Of a DNA stretch of 64,000 nt, positions 54,277 to 62,615 are shown in pieces. Each line of letters opens with the position of its first letter. Position 1 is the stretch's first letter. Source of the stretch: Saccharothrix sp. ALI-22-I (GTDB lineage: Bacteria; Actinomycetota; Actinomycetes; Mycobacteriales; Pseudonocardiaceae); assembly GCF_001984175.1 (NCBI RefSeq), contig NZ_MTQP01000054.1:62001-126000 (forward strand), read 5' to 3'. The notes beneath the pieces were generated by a model, which worked only from the letters and a program-made list of their open reading frames with translations, searched no databases and had not been told where the DNA came from. Position numbers and translations under genes: made by a program.

Positions 54277-54933
54277 ATGACGAAAGACGCGAAAGACCTG
54301 CTGGAGCGGGTGCGCGAGGAGTTGACCGGTGAGGGTGGGACGAACCGGTTGGTGCCGCTGATCGCCCGTGGCGAGGCGCCACCGGGCACGTTGGCGGCGT
54401 TGGCGGCCGAGGAGCACCGCATCGTGCGGAGCGACTGGCGGGCGTTCCTCACTTTGGCCGCGCAGTCTCCCGAACCGGCGCAACGCGAGTTCTTCGCGGC
54501 GGTCGCGGGAGGTGAAGGGCTGGCGTTGGCCAAGCTGGCCGATTTCGCCGCCGCGTGTGGTCTGAGCCCGGACGACGTGACTGCCTATCGGCCGTTGCCG
54601 GGATGTCAGGCGTACCCGTCGTACGTGGCCAGGCTGGCGTTGGACGGCAATCCGCACGACGCTCTCCTCGCGATTCTGGCGAACTTCGCGGAATGGGGTG
54701 GCTATTGCGCGACGATCGCCGCGGCACTGCGTGAGCACTACGGTTTCGACGACGCCGGGTGTGCGTTCTTCGACTTCTTCGCCGAACCCGCGCCGGAGTT
54801 GGACGCACTGGGACTTCGCGCACTGGACCAGGTGCTCGCGACCGGCTGGAACCCCTCCACCGCGATTCCCTCCGCCCACCTCCTGCACGCCTACGAACTG
54901 ATGTTCTGGAACACACTCACCGACCTCCCCTGA
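54277..54933 (+). CDS. TenA/PqqC-like (haem-oxygenase fold) protein
   Basis: 218 residues, all helical. The start ATG 54277 is preceded by AAGGGGG. AEEHRIVRSDWRAFLTLAAQ (substrate-site helix), ALAKLADFAAACGLSPDDVT, AYPSYVARLALDGNPHDALL, AILANFAEWGGYCATIAAAL and HYGFDDAGCAFFDFFAEPAP follow the order of the TenA/THI-4/PqqC helices. The catalytic Cys of true thiaminase is not clear, so it is more likely a paralogue with another substrate. It is convergent with the GGDEF-EAL gene across the repeat array and divergent from the GGDEF gene. Confidence 0.65.
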   Translation: MTKDAKDLLERVREELTGEGGTNRLVPLIARGEAPPGTLAALAAEEHRIVRSDWRAFLTLAAQSPEPAQREFFAAVAGGEGLALAKLADFAAACGLSPDDVTAYRPLPGCQAYPSYVARLALDGNPHDALLAILANFAEWGGYCATIAAALREHYGFDDAGCAFFDFFAEPAPELDALGLRALDQVLATGWNPSTAIPSAHLLHAYELMFWNTLTDLP

Positions 54934-54937
54934 GCCC

Positions 54938-55153
54938 GCGTGTCCAACGTCCAGAACGCGCGTGTCCAACCTCCAGAACGCGCGTGTCCTACCTTCAGGA
55001 CCACTGAGTTCTACGTTCAGGCACCGCTGACCGTTCAACCCCGGCGACCTGAGCGTTCAACTCGGGTGTTCTGAACGTTGGACACGCGTGTTCTGAGTGT
55101 TGGACACGCGCGACCGGAACGTTGGACACGCGCGTTCTGGAGGTTGGACACGC
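54938..55153. repeat. 22-bp repeat array in two opposed blocks
   Basis: Right block: four contiguous 22-base units at 55066-55087, 55088-55109, 55110-55131 and 55132-55153, each ending TTGGACACGC with variable start (GTGTTCTGAACG, GCGACCGGAACG and so on). Left block: the reverse-complement type, GCGTGTCCAACGTCCAGAAC, at 54938-54959, 54960-54981 and 54982-55003, then two or more decaying units to about 55,065. The array fills the space between two convergent genes, five bases after one stop and four before the other. The blocks can fold on each other, so it may act as a two-way terminator or as a mobile repeat. Confidence 0.9.
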
Positions 55154-55156
55154 GGG

Positions 55157-57298
55157 TTAGCGGGGGGCTGAGGGTTGGGTGGCCCAGTTTTCGGGGAGGT
55201 CGGGGCGGCCGAAGAGGTAGCCCTGGGCGTAGGCGCAGCCGGCGTTGCGGAGCCAGTCGGCTTGGGCTTGTGTTTCGATGCCCTCGGCTACGGTGTGCGC
55301 GCCCAGTACCTCGGCCAGGTCGATGATGCAGCGGACGACGCCGGCGGTGCGGCCGGTTTCGGAGAGGGCGCCGGTGAACGACTTGTCGATCTTCACCACG
55401 TCGAACGGGTACCGCTGCAGGTAGCTGAGGGACGAGTAGCCGGTGCCGAAGTCGTCCAACGCGACCCGCACCCCGGTCTCCCGCACCTCCATCAGCCCGC
55501 GCATCGCCGCGCCGTCGGCCCACACCGACTCGGTGACCTCGATCGTCAGCCGCTCCGGCGGCAGGCCCGTCGTCTTCAACACCCGGTCCAACGACGGTAG
55601 GAACGCGGGCGCGGACAGCTGCCGCGTCGACACGTTCACCGTCATCCCTAACGACCGCCCCTGCTCACGCCACCGCATCGCCTGCTCGCACGCGCCCGCC
55701 AGCACCTTGTTGCCCAGCGGCACGATCAGCCCGGTCTCCTCCGCCAACCCGATGAACTCACCAGGCCCGAGCAGCCCGTACCCCGGCCGCTGCCACCGCA
55801 CCAACGCCTCCGCACCCGTCGCCGCCGACGTCGCCAAGTCCACGATCGGCTGGTAGTGCAGCACCAACTGCCCGTCGAACACGGCCGTGCGCAGGTCGGC
55901 CTTGTCGCGCTGCCGGGCCAGCACCCGCTCCCCCATCTCCGCCCGGAACAGCCTGATCCGACTGCCGCCCTCCCGCTTCGCCGCGTACATCGCGGTGTCC
56001 GCGTCACGCAGCAGGTCCGCCGTGCCGGCACCGGGCGACGACACCGCGATGCCCACGCTGGCCCGGATCACCGTCTCGTGCCCCAGCCCGGTCAACGGCC
56101 GCGCCAGCTCGGACAGGATGCGGGTGGCCAGCCGCGCCGAGTCGCGCACGTCGTGACCGGGCGCGAGGACGGCGAACTCGTCGCCACCGAGCCGCGCGGC
56201 GGTGGCCACGGGTCCGACCGCACGGCTGACCCGCTCGGCCGCCGACACCAGGTACCAGTCGCCCGCCTCGTGCCCTTCGGCGTCGTTGACCTCCTTGAAC
56301 CCGTCGAGGTCGATCACCAGCAGGCCGACCGTCTCACCGGCTGACAGCGCCTGGTCCACCAGGTGCAGGAAGTGCGTGCGGCCGGCGAGCCCGGTCAGTT
56401 CGTCCCGTTCGGCGCGGGTGCGCAGCGCGTCCTCCCACTCCCGGCGCTTGCTCACGTCCAGCGCGGTGACGACGGTGTGCCGTTCGGAGACGTGCTCGAC
56501 CGGTACCGCGTGCACCGCCAGCACGCCGGTGGAGCCGTCCGCGCGAGTGACGCCGACCTCCACCGGGTCCTCGGCCGAACGGCAGCCGTGCTCGCAGCGC
56601 GTGATGTCCGGCCCGTGCGGGCACGGCACCCGCCCCGGCTCGCCCGCCGCCCACTCCAGCAACTCGCGGGCCCGCTCGTTGTGCAGCTGCGGCACGCCTT
56701 CGGCGTCGAGCAGCACGAGCCCGATCGGGCTGGCCCGCACCACCGCATCGACGGTGCGGCGGGCGTCCTCGACGAGCCGCGCCGAGCGCACCGTCTCGTG
56801 CAACGCCATCGTGCCGACCGCCAGGCCCATCAACGGCATCGCCACGGACACGACCAGCGGGCCGGTCACGGCGACGGGCGTGATCGTGATCCACACCCCG
56901 AACCCGAGCAGGTACCCCAGCAGCGCGGGCACCGCCTTGAACGGGAACCGTTCGCTGTCACCGTGCAGCGCGCGCCGCACGGTCACCGCGAACAGGAAGC
57001 CGATGACGGGCTGCGGGTTCGGCAACACGAACACCGCGCCGTGGGCCACGAGCCCTTCCACCAATGCGACGAGCCAGCTGTCCCGGTTGGGCCGCAGCCA
57101 CCACGACGCGAGCACGACGGGCACCAGGGCGGCGAGCAGCAGGCGGACGTGCCCGGTGCCCAAGAACAGCAGTTGCAGGGTGAACGCGACACCGCTGAGC
57201 CAGGCGTAGGCCTCGGTCAGCCGGCTGATCAGGCGCAGCCCGGCCTGACCGGGTGCCGACAGCGCATCGTCCACCACGACGCGTGTTGGACGAGCCAC
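55157..57298 (-). CDS. membrane PAS-GGDEF-EAL cyclic-di-GMP protein
   Basis: 713 residues. Five or six N-terminal membrane helices, then a PAS domain (VVRASPIGLVLLDAEGVPQL) with a Cys-rich insertion (RVPCPHGPDITRCEHGCRSA, four Cys and two His, possibly metal-binding). The GGDEF domain has DLDGFKEVNDAEGHEAGD and the intact motif RLGGDEFAVLAP. The EAL domain has GAEALVRWQRPG, TVNVSTRQLS, ALDDFGTGYSSLSYLQ, VVKIDKSF and HTVAEGIET, all catalytic residues present. Probably bifunctional, with direction set by the sensor. Its stop abuts the repeat array. Confidence 0.93.
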   Translation of the reverse strand: MARPTRVVVDDALSAPGQAGLRLISRLTEAYAWLSGVAFTLQLLFLGTGHVRLLLAALVPVVLASWWLRPNRDSWLVALVEGLVAHGAVFVLPNPQPVIGFLFAVTVRRALHGDSERFPFKAVPALLGYLLGFGVWITITPVAVTGPLVVSVAMPLMGLAVGTMALHETVRSARLVEDARRTVDAVVRASPIGLVLLDAEGVPQLHNERARELLEWAAGEPGRVPCPHGPDITRCEHGCRSAEDPVEVGVTRADGSTGVLAVHAVPVEHVSERHTVVTALDVSKRREWEDALRTRAERDELTGLAGRTHFLHLVDQALSAGETVGLLVIDLDGFKEVNDAEGHEAGDWYLVSAAERVSRAVGPVATAARLGGDEFAVLAPGHDVRDSARLATRILSELARPLTGLGHETVIRASVGIAVSSPGAGTADLLRDADTAMYAAKREGGSRIRLFRAEMGERVLARQRDKADLRTAVFDGQLVLHYQPIVDLATSAATGAEALVRWQRPGYGLLGPGEFIGLAEETGLIVPLGNKVLAGACEQAMRWREQGRSLGMTVNVSTRQLSAPAFLPSLDRVLKTTGLPPERLTIEVTESVWADGAAMRGLMEVRETGVRVALDDFGTGYSSLSYLQRYPFDVVKIDKSFTGALSETGRTAGVVRCIIDLAEVLGAHTVAEGIETQAQADWLRNAGCAYAQGYLFGRPDLPENWATQPSAPR

Positions 57299-57569
57299 GC
57301 TCGGTTACCCCCAAGTCAAGCGGCGATCGACTGAACATCCGTTGCGGAAGATCGAAACTATCCATACCGGTGTTCACCGTCGGCAACCGCCATTCGGGTG
57401 AGTCCATTGTGGACCGCACCACTCCGGACCTCGTCACGAAACGGTCGAGCGCGGGTGCGCGGTGCGCGCGATCACCACCAGCTCGAACTCCACCCGAACG
57501 TCCGGGCCGGCATGCGGGCCGGGAGCGGCCTGACCGCGCGCCGGACGCGGGGTCCGCGCAGCTGGAACA
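57299..57569. other. intergenic with a short coding-like scrap
   Basis: The minus strand about 57434-57530 reads GPDVRVEFELVVIARTAHPR to a stop, without a start; a possible C-terminal gene scrap. The rest is the upstream region of the GGDEF-EAL gene. Confidence 0.3.
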
Positions 57570-57595
57570 CCGGGCCCGGGGCGCCCCGGGCCCGG
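57570..57595 (-). terminator. perfect 26-base GC palindrome, likely terminator
   Basis: CCGGGCCCGGGGC followed directly by its exact reverse complement, eight bases after the stop of the helix-hairpin-helix gene on minus. Very stable stem without a T-run, the usual form of terminators in high-GC actinomycetes. Confidence 0.65.
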
Positions 57596-57603
57596 TCGTC
57601 GTC

Positions 57604-57822
57604 TCAGGACTCGTCGCCGAAGGACAGGCCCCTGGCAGCGAGCTCCTCGCGCAGGATCTGGATGCCCTTCTTCCCCATCCCGTGGATCTTGAGCAGTTCC
57701 TTCGGGGTGGTCTTCGTCAACTGCTCGTACCGCGTGTAGCCCTCCAGTGCCAGCACCCGCTTGGCGGTCTTGCCGATCCGGTGCGGGAATTCGGTTTCCG
57801 GTTCCGATTCCCCGGCGGCCAT
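57604..57822 (-). CDS. helix-hairpin-helix DNA-binding protein (RNAP alpha CTD-like)
   Basis: 72 residues from ATG 57822, preceded by GAGGAGGAGC. FPHRIGKTAKRVLALEGYTR, YEQLTKTTPKELLKIHGMGK and KGIQILREELAARGLSF match the helix-hairpin-helix fold of the RNA polymerase alpha C-terminal domain and of small stand-alone homologues found in actinomycetes. Likely binds DNA; partner unknown. Followed by a strong palindrome. Confidence 0.8.
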   Translation of the reverse strand: MAAGESEPETEFPHRIGKTAKRVLALEGYTRYEQLTKTTPKELLKIHGMGKKGIQILREELAARGLSFGDES

Positions 57823-58038
57823 GCTCCTCCTCGTCCGCCGGAACGCGGGACGACCGGCGCGTTCTTCCACACGGTCGGTGCCGCACAACGAGACGACCGG
57901 GTGAAGATCATCCGATCGTCCGGGACGATATCACCGCCGGCGGCCGAACACCGCCGACGCGGGAGAGCGAACTCCCCACACCTGGGTTCCGACCGGACAA
58001 TCGCCGTCCAGGTAAGTCCACTGTGGACCGCTGCGGGG

Positions 58039-58272
58039 TCAGGAGCCGGGGGTGGAACTCTCCGGCGGCTCGCTGTCGGGCAGCGGGTCGGGCGTGGTCC
58101 GGGCGAGGTCCGCCGCGATCACCTTGGCCTCGTCGATCGTGTGCTGCGACTCGGCCAGCCGCTCGTCCTCCTCCGGTGTCTCGACCCGGAACGCCTCGGC
58201 GTCGGGCGTGTCGGGCGCAGCGGTGTCGGGCGCAGCGGTGTCGATCTCGCGTTCGTCATCCTGGTCGGCCAT
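58039..58272 (-). CDS. small acidic hypothetical protein
   Basis: 77 residues: MADQDDEREIDTAAPDTAAP, RVETPEEDERLAESQHTIDE, KVIAADLARTTPDPLPDSEP. Highly charged and probably disordered apart from one helix (EDERLAESQHTIDEAKVIAA). It includes a short DNA-level duplication coding for DTAAP twice. Start ATG 58272 is chosen over 58314 by composition. Function unknown. Confidence 0.6.
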   Translation of the reverse strand: MADQDDEREIDTAAPDTAAPDTPDAEAFRVETPEEDERLAESQHTIDEAKVIAADLARTTPDPLPDSEPPESSTPGS

Positions 58273-58378
58273 GTGACCAGGGTTTCCGCGCACTCGACCG
58301 GCAAACTTGGACACCGGGTCCGGGGCGGGTTACCGTCGATAAGAGCCCACTGGTTCGTAAAGCCGCCGAGGAGATCCG

Positions 58379-59551
58379 ATGTCGAGCACGACGACCGCGC
58401 CACCCCGCCCGTCCGCGCGGCGGCGCGTCAGCTTCACGGCGGTGCTGCTGACGGTGACCGCACTGCTGTTCTGGGTGCCGTGGACGGGGTTGCTCGCGCC
58501 GAGCGCGGACTGGCCGTGGCCGGTGCAGGTCATCGGCACGGCCTTCTTCGTGGTGACGTCCGTGGCGTTCCCGCTGCTGCTGGTCCGCGCGCACGGCCGC
58601 AGGCACTCCGACCGGGCCGCCCGGATCGCGCACCTGATGCTGGGCGTGGCGTGGGTGTTCTTCGCCTGGACGCTCATCACGCACGTGCTGCGGCTCGTGC
58701 TGACGGTCGCGGGCGTGGACAACCCGTTCCGGTCCCGGTTCGTCGCGGTGGTGTTGCTGGTCGTCGGCCTGGCCCTGGTCGGGTACGGCATCCGCGAGGC
58801 GCGCCGGGTGCCGAGGATCAGGCGGACCGACGTGGTACTCCCCCGGCTGGACCGGGCGTTCGACGGCCTCACCATCGCGGTGCTCGCGGACACCCACTAC
58901 GGCGCGATCGACCGCACCCGGTGGAACGAGGGCACGGTGGCGGCGGTCAACGAGCTCAATGCCGACGTCGTGGTGCACGTCGGCGACATCGCGGACGGCA
59001 CGGTGGAGCAACGCCGCGGTCAAGCCGCCGCACTGGGTGACGTCCGGGCGCGGCACCGGTTCTACGTGTCCGGCAACCACGAGTACCTGAGCAATGCCCA
59101 GGCGTGGCTGGAACACATGACCGAGCTGGGTTGGACGAGCCTGCACAACCAGCACCGGGTGTTGGATCGCGGTGACGCGCGGCTGGTGTTCGCGGGCATC
59201 GACGACATCACCGCCGCGCACTCCGGCGAACCGGGCCACCGCGCCGACCTCGACGCCGCGATGGCCGGGGCCGACCCCGACGCGCCGGTGGTGCTGCTGG
59301 CCCACCAGCCGAGCGAGATCCCGAAAGCCGTGGCGGCCGGCGTCGACCTCCAGCTGTCCGGCCACACGCACGGCGGCCAGATCTGGCCGTTCCACCTGCT
59401 GGTGCGCCTCCAGCAGCCGGTGCTGTCCGGGTTGAGCCGCCACAGCGACCGCACCCAGCTCTACACCAGCCGCGGCGCCGGTTTCTGGGGCCCGCCGCTG
59501 CGCGTCTTCGCGCCCAGCGAGATCTCCCTCCTCACCCTGCGCGCGGCCTGA
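58379..59551 (+). CDS. membrane metallophosphoesterase
   Basis: 390 residues. Four membrane helices in the first 140 residues (FTAVLLTVTALLFWVPWTGL; VQVIGTAFFVVTSVAFPLLL; FVAVVLLVVGLALVGYGIRE), then a calcineurin-like phosphoesterase of the YkuE/YaeI type: IAVLADTHYG (metal Asp and His), VVHVGDIADGT, FYVSGNHEYLS (Asn-His), VVLLAHQPSE and LQLSGHTHGGQIWPF. All metal ligands are present. Likely active on phospholipid-derived or other extracellular phosphodiesters. It is divergent from the acidic protein gene. Confidence 0.92.
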   Translation: MSSTTTAPPRPSARRRVSFTAVLLTVTALLFWVPWTGLLAPSADWPWPVQVIGTAFFVVTSVAFPLLLVRAHGRRHSDRAARIAHLMLGVAWVFFAWTLITHVLRLVLTVAGVDNPFRSRFVAVVLLVVGLALVGYGIREARRVPRIRRTDVVLPRLDRAFDGLTIAVLADTHYGAIDRTRWNEGTVAAVNELNADVVVHVGDIADGTVEQRRGQAAALGDVRARHRFYVSGNHEYLSNAQAWLEHMTELGWTSLHNQHRVLDRGDARLVFAGIDDITAAHSGEPGHRADLDAAMAGADPDAPVVLLAHQPSEIPKAVAAGVDLQLSGHTHGGQIWPFHLLVRLQQPVLSGLSRHSDRTQLYTSRGAGFWGPPLRVFAPSEISLLTLRAA

Positions 59552-59624
59552 CTCCCAGGATCGGCAGGAACCCGGGAGCGGCCCGCCTCGGCGAACGTCG
59601 CGAGTCGGGAGGCATGATCGCCCC

Positions 59625-60536
59625 ATGAAGGTTCTGGTGGTGGGTGCGAGCGGGTTGGTCGGGCAGCAGGTCGTCGGGCGGTTGCGGGAACGCGGGCACG
59701 AGGTGACGTCCGTCGCGCGGACCGCACGCGACGGCGTCGACCACGCCGTGGACGCGACCACGGCCACCGATGCGGAGTTCCGCAGTTTGCTGGCGGGCCA
59801 CGACGGCGTGGTGTTCGCGGCCGGCGCGGACGGCCGGGAGGTGCCGCGCAAGCCCGCGTACCCGGTGTTCCACCACGGCAACGTCGCCCCGGTCGTCCGG
59901 CTCCTCACCGCCGCGCGCGAAGCGGGCCTGAGCCGGGCCGTGGTGCTCGGGTCGTACTACACGCACTTCCACCGCCTGCACCCCGAGTGGCGGCTCGCCG
60001 AACGGCACCCGTACATCCGCAGCCGGGTCGAGCAGGCGCGGGCGGGCCGCGCGGCGGCGGGTCCGGACCTGCCGGTGGCGGTGCTGGAACTGCCGTTCGT
60101 ACTCGGCCGGTCCGGCGATCGGCTGCCGAACTGGTCCGGCGGGCTGGACAAGTGGGTCCGGTCGCGGTCGCCACTGGTCGCGCCGCCCGGCGGCAGCGCC
60201 GTCACGACGGCCGCGCACGTGGCCGAGGCGGCGGTCGACGCGCTGGAGCGGGCGTCCGGCGAGGACATCCCGATGGCGGACGAGAACCTGACGTGGCCGG
60301 ACATGATCGGCCGCATCGCGACCGCCGCCGGTCACCCGCGCGCGGTGCGCCGACTGCCGGGCGCGGTGGTGCGGGTGGCGTTGCTGGCTACCGGTCTCGT
60401 GCAGCGGGTGCGGGGCCTGCAGTCCGGAGTGGACCCGATGCACCTCGACGACCTGCTGCTGCGCGAACTGTTCGTCACACCCGCCCGACCGATGTCGCTG
60501 GACGCCGCAGTCGCCGAGACGTTCCCCCGGAGCTAG
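59625..60536 (+). CDS. NAD-binding epimerase/reductase-like protein
   Basis: 303 residues. Rossmann start MKVLVVGASGLVGQQVVGRL (GxxGxxG), VVLGSYYTHFHRLHPEWRLA in place of the usual YxxxK active site, and a substrate domain ending in MHLDDLLLRELFVTP. An extended SDR (NAD-dependent epimerase/dehydratase-like) fold with atypical catalytic residues (no clear YxxxK), so the reaction is uncertain. Stand-alone gene following the phosphoesterase by 74 bases on the same strand. Confidence 0.8.
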   Translation: MKVLVVGASGLVGQQVVGRLRERGHEVTSVARTARDGVDHAVDATTATDAEFRSLLAGHDGVVFAAGADGREVPRKPAYPVFHHGNVAPVVRLLTAAREAGLSRAVVLGSYYTHFHRLHPEWRLAERHPYIRSRVEQARAGRAAAGPDLPVAVLELPFVLGRSGDRLPNWSGGLDKWVRSRSPLVAPPGGSAVTTAAHVAEAAVDALERASGEDIPMADENLTWPDMIGRIATAAGHPRAVRRLPGAVVRVALLATGLVQRVRGLQSGVDPMHLDDLLLRELFVTPARPMSLDAAVAETFPRS

Positions 60537-60542
60537 CGGCGG

Positions 60543-60797
60543 CTAGTACGTGCGGCGGCCGGGAGACTGCGGCGGCTCGTAGTCGTCGTAGTCGTCGTCG
60601 GGCACGTCGAACGGCAGCGGCCGGTTGGTCCAGGAGTCGATGAGCACCACGATCCCGGCGACGACGATGACGAGAACGCCGACCCAGGCCAGGCCACCCC
60701 ACACCAGGACACCCGCGATCAGCACCAGCGGCAGGACCATGAACAGGCAGAACGGGTCCACTCGCCCGAAATGCCGTCGTCCTCCGGAACTCGCCAT
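60543..60797 (-). CDS. small two-helix membrane protein
   Basis: 84 residues: FCLFMVLPLVLIAGVLVWGG and WVGVLVIVVAGIVVLIDSWT are adjacent membrane helices, followed by an acidic tail (FDVPDDDYDDYEPPQ). Convergent with the preceding epimerase-like gene, with six bases between. Conserved-looking in layout; function unknown. Confidence 0.75.
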   Translation of the reverse strand: MASSGGRRHFGRVDPFCLFMVLPLVLIAGVLVWGGLAWVGVLVIVVAGIVVLIDSWTNRPLPFDVPDDDYDDYEPPQSPGRRTY

Positions 60798-60869
60798 CTA
60801 CGCCCTCCCAGTCAAGCGCCTCCCTGGGTGAACTTACGCGACGGGTTCCGCACGCCGATCAACCGGGCG

Positions 60870-61361
60870 TCACACACCGCGCTGTTCGCGGCCCGGGTAC
60901 TGGCCGTGGGCGCGTTCGAAGGCCGTGCTGAGCACGGCCAGCAGGACCATGCCCGCGCCCAGTCCGAGGTGCAGGAGGTTGTCGGCGGGGTTGAACGGTG
61001 CGAAATTCGCCGCACCGCCGTCGTAGTCGACCGAGTGCACGACCGACCCGTAGACCCAGAGCAGCAGGTAGAGGAACCCGCCGGCACCCAGGAACAGGCG
61101 GGACGCGCCTCGCGTCCGGGCCGCCGCGATCCCGGCCGCGCCGAACAGCAGGTGCAGCACGTTGTGCAGCACCGACACCTGGAACACCCCGAACAGCATG
61201 GCTTCGGAGTGCGGTCCGGCGATGCCGATGCGGTCCAGGCCGTCGGTCGCGCCCGGCACGAACCCCAGCACTCCGACCAGCAGGAACACCACCCCGACGA
61301 GCAGCGCGAGGACCTGGACGGGGCGGCGGCGGGTGCCGACGCCTTCCGCTGAGGTGGCCAT
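60870..61361 (-). CDS. DUF4383 membrane protein
   Basis: 163 residues. GGAGGAGAGCC precedes the ATG at 61361. Four membrane helices with the DUF4383 signature: VFLLVGVLGFVPGAT, FGVFQVSVLHNVLHLLFGAA, GFLYLLLWVYGSV, and FAPFNPADNLLHLGLGAGMV. The conserved HNxxHLxxG and NxADNxLHxxLG motifs are intact. Divergent from the molybdate regulator. Confidence 0.9.
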   Translation of the reverse strand: MATSAEGVGTRRRPVQVLALLVGVVFLLVGVLGFVPGATDGLDRIGIAGPHSEAMLFGVFQVSVLHNVLHLLFGAAGIAAARTRGASRLFLGAGGFLYLLLWVYGSVVHSVDYDGGAANFAPFNPADNLLHLGLGAGMVLLAVLSTAFERAHGQYPGREQRGV

Positions 61362-61461
61362 GGCTCTCCTCCGATCGACCGGCTGGGGTTGGCGTACCCG
61401 GAGCGGGTGGGGGGAAACGAAGATCACTTCATGCCGCAGGTGCGGAGTTACACTCTCTGGC

Positions 61462-61860
61462 GTGCCGAATCTGCGGATCAGCGAAGCCGCCTCCCTGCTG
61501 GGGGTGAGTGACGACACCGTGCGCCGGTGGATCGAGCAGGGCCGCTTGACCGAGGTGCAGCTCGACAGCGGGCGCAAGGGCGTGGCCGGCCGGGAGCTGG
61601 CCGAGTTCGCGCAGCGGCTGACCGAGGCGCCCGAGCCGGGGGTGACGGTGGCCGCGTCGGCGCGCAATCGGATGCGCGGGATCGTCACCCGGGTCGTCAA
61701 GGACGGCGTGATGGCGCAGGTCGAGATGCAGGCCGGGCCGTTCCGGGTGGTGTCGCTGATGAGCCGCGAGTCGGCCGATGAGCTGGGCCTGGAGGTCGGC
61801 AGCGTGGCGGTCGCCTCGATCAAGTCCACGCACGTCGTCGTCGAGATACCGGAGGGTTGA
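61462..61860 (+). CDS. molybdate-binding HTH-TOBE (Mop) protein
   Basis: 132 residues. The N-terminal excisionase/MerR-type helix-turn-helix (LRISEAASLLGVSDDTVRRW IEQGRL, split for length) is joined to a C-terminal TOBE/Mop domain (SARNRMRGIVTRVVKDGVMA; VVSLMSRESADELGLEVGSV; ASIKSTHVVVEIPEG). TOBE domains of this type bind molybdate oxyanions. GTG start at 61462. The stop overlaps the modA ATG (TGATG), so it heads the mod operon and probably senses molybdate to regulate it. Confidence 0.9.
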   Translation: MPNLRISEAASLLGVSDDTVRRWIEQGRLTEVQLDSGRKGVAGRELAEFAQRLTEAPEPGVTVAASARNRMRGIVTRVVKDGVMAQVEMQAGPFRVVSLMSRESADELGLEVGSVAVASIKSTHVVVEIPEG

Positions 61861-62615
61861 TGCGCGCGCTCGCGCTGGTGGTGCTGCTTGTCGTGGCCGG
61901 TTGTGGTGCGGATTCCAGTGGTGCGGAAGTCGGCGGGGCGGTGGACGGGAGGGTGACCGTGTTCGCGGCGGCGTCGCTGACCGAGACGTTCACCCGGCTC
62001 GGCGAGGACTTCGAGGCCGCGCACCCGGGTGTGGAGGTCGTGTTCAACTTCGGCGGCAGTTCCGCGTTGGCCCAGCAGATCAACCAGGGTGCGCCGGCGG
62101 ACGTGTTCGCCTCCGCCGCGCCAGCCAACATGACGCAGGTCGGCGACGCGGGCGGGATCTCCGGCGCGGCGGTCACGTTCGCCCGCAACCGGTTGGAGAT
62201 CGCGGTGCCCAAGGGCAACCCGGCGGGCATCACCGGGCTGGCGGACTTCGGTGACGCCGACGCCAAGATCGCGTTGTGCGCGGAGCAGGTGCCGTGCGGG
62301 GCGGCGGCGAAGCGGGCGTTCGAGGCGGCCGGGGTCACGGCGAGGCCGGACACGTTGGAGCAGGACGTGAAGGCCGTGCTGACCAAGGTGCGGCTCGGCG
62401 AGGTGGACGCCGCCTTGGTGTACCGGACGGATGTGCGGTCCACGGGCGAGGTCGAGGGCATCGAGTTCCCCGAGGCCGACCGGACGGTCAACGACTACCC
62501 GATCGCGCCGCTGGCCAAGGCGCGCAACGCGGCCGGTGCCCGGGCGTTCATCGACCACGTCCGGTCCGACCGGGGCCGGGCCGTGCTCGCCGAAGCCGGG
62601 TTCGACACGCCGTGA
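61860..62615 (+). CDS. modA: molybdate ABC transporter substrate-binding lipoprotein ModA
   Basis: 251 residues. Lipoprotein signal LALVVLLVVAGCGADS. The oxyanion-binding first motif VTVFAAASLTETFTRLGEDF, the second GGSSALAQQINQGAPADVFA, and the C-terminal VYRTDVRSTGEVEGIEFPEA are the classical ModA sites. The start overlaps the regulator's stop and the stop overlaps the modB GTG. Confidence 0.95.
   Translation: MRALALVVLLVVAGCGADSSGAEVGGAVDGRVTVFAAASLTETFTRLGEDFEAAHPGVEVVFNFGGSSALAQQINQGAPADVFASAAPANMTQVGDAGGISGAAVTFARNRLEIAVPKGNPAGITGLADFGDADAKIALCAEQVPCGAAAKRAFEAAGVTARPDTLEQDVKAVLTKVRLGEVDAALVYRTDVRSTGEVEGIEFPEADRTVNDYPIAPLAKARNAAGARAFIDHVRSDRGRAVLAEAGFDTP

Noticed and set aside
54938..55153. 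Possible CRISPR array
   Set aside because: The 22-base units are contiguous with no unique spacers, and occur in two orientations; no cas genes are present.
58256..59908. A 550-codon minus-strand open frame
   Set aside because: Antisense to the metallophosphoesterase, which has all catalytic motifs.
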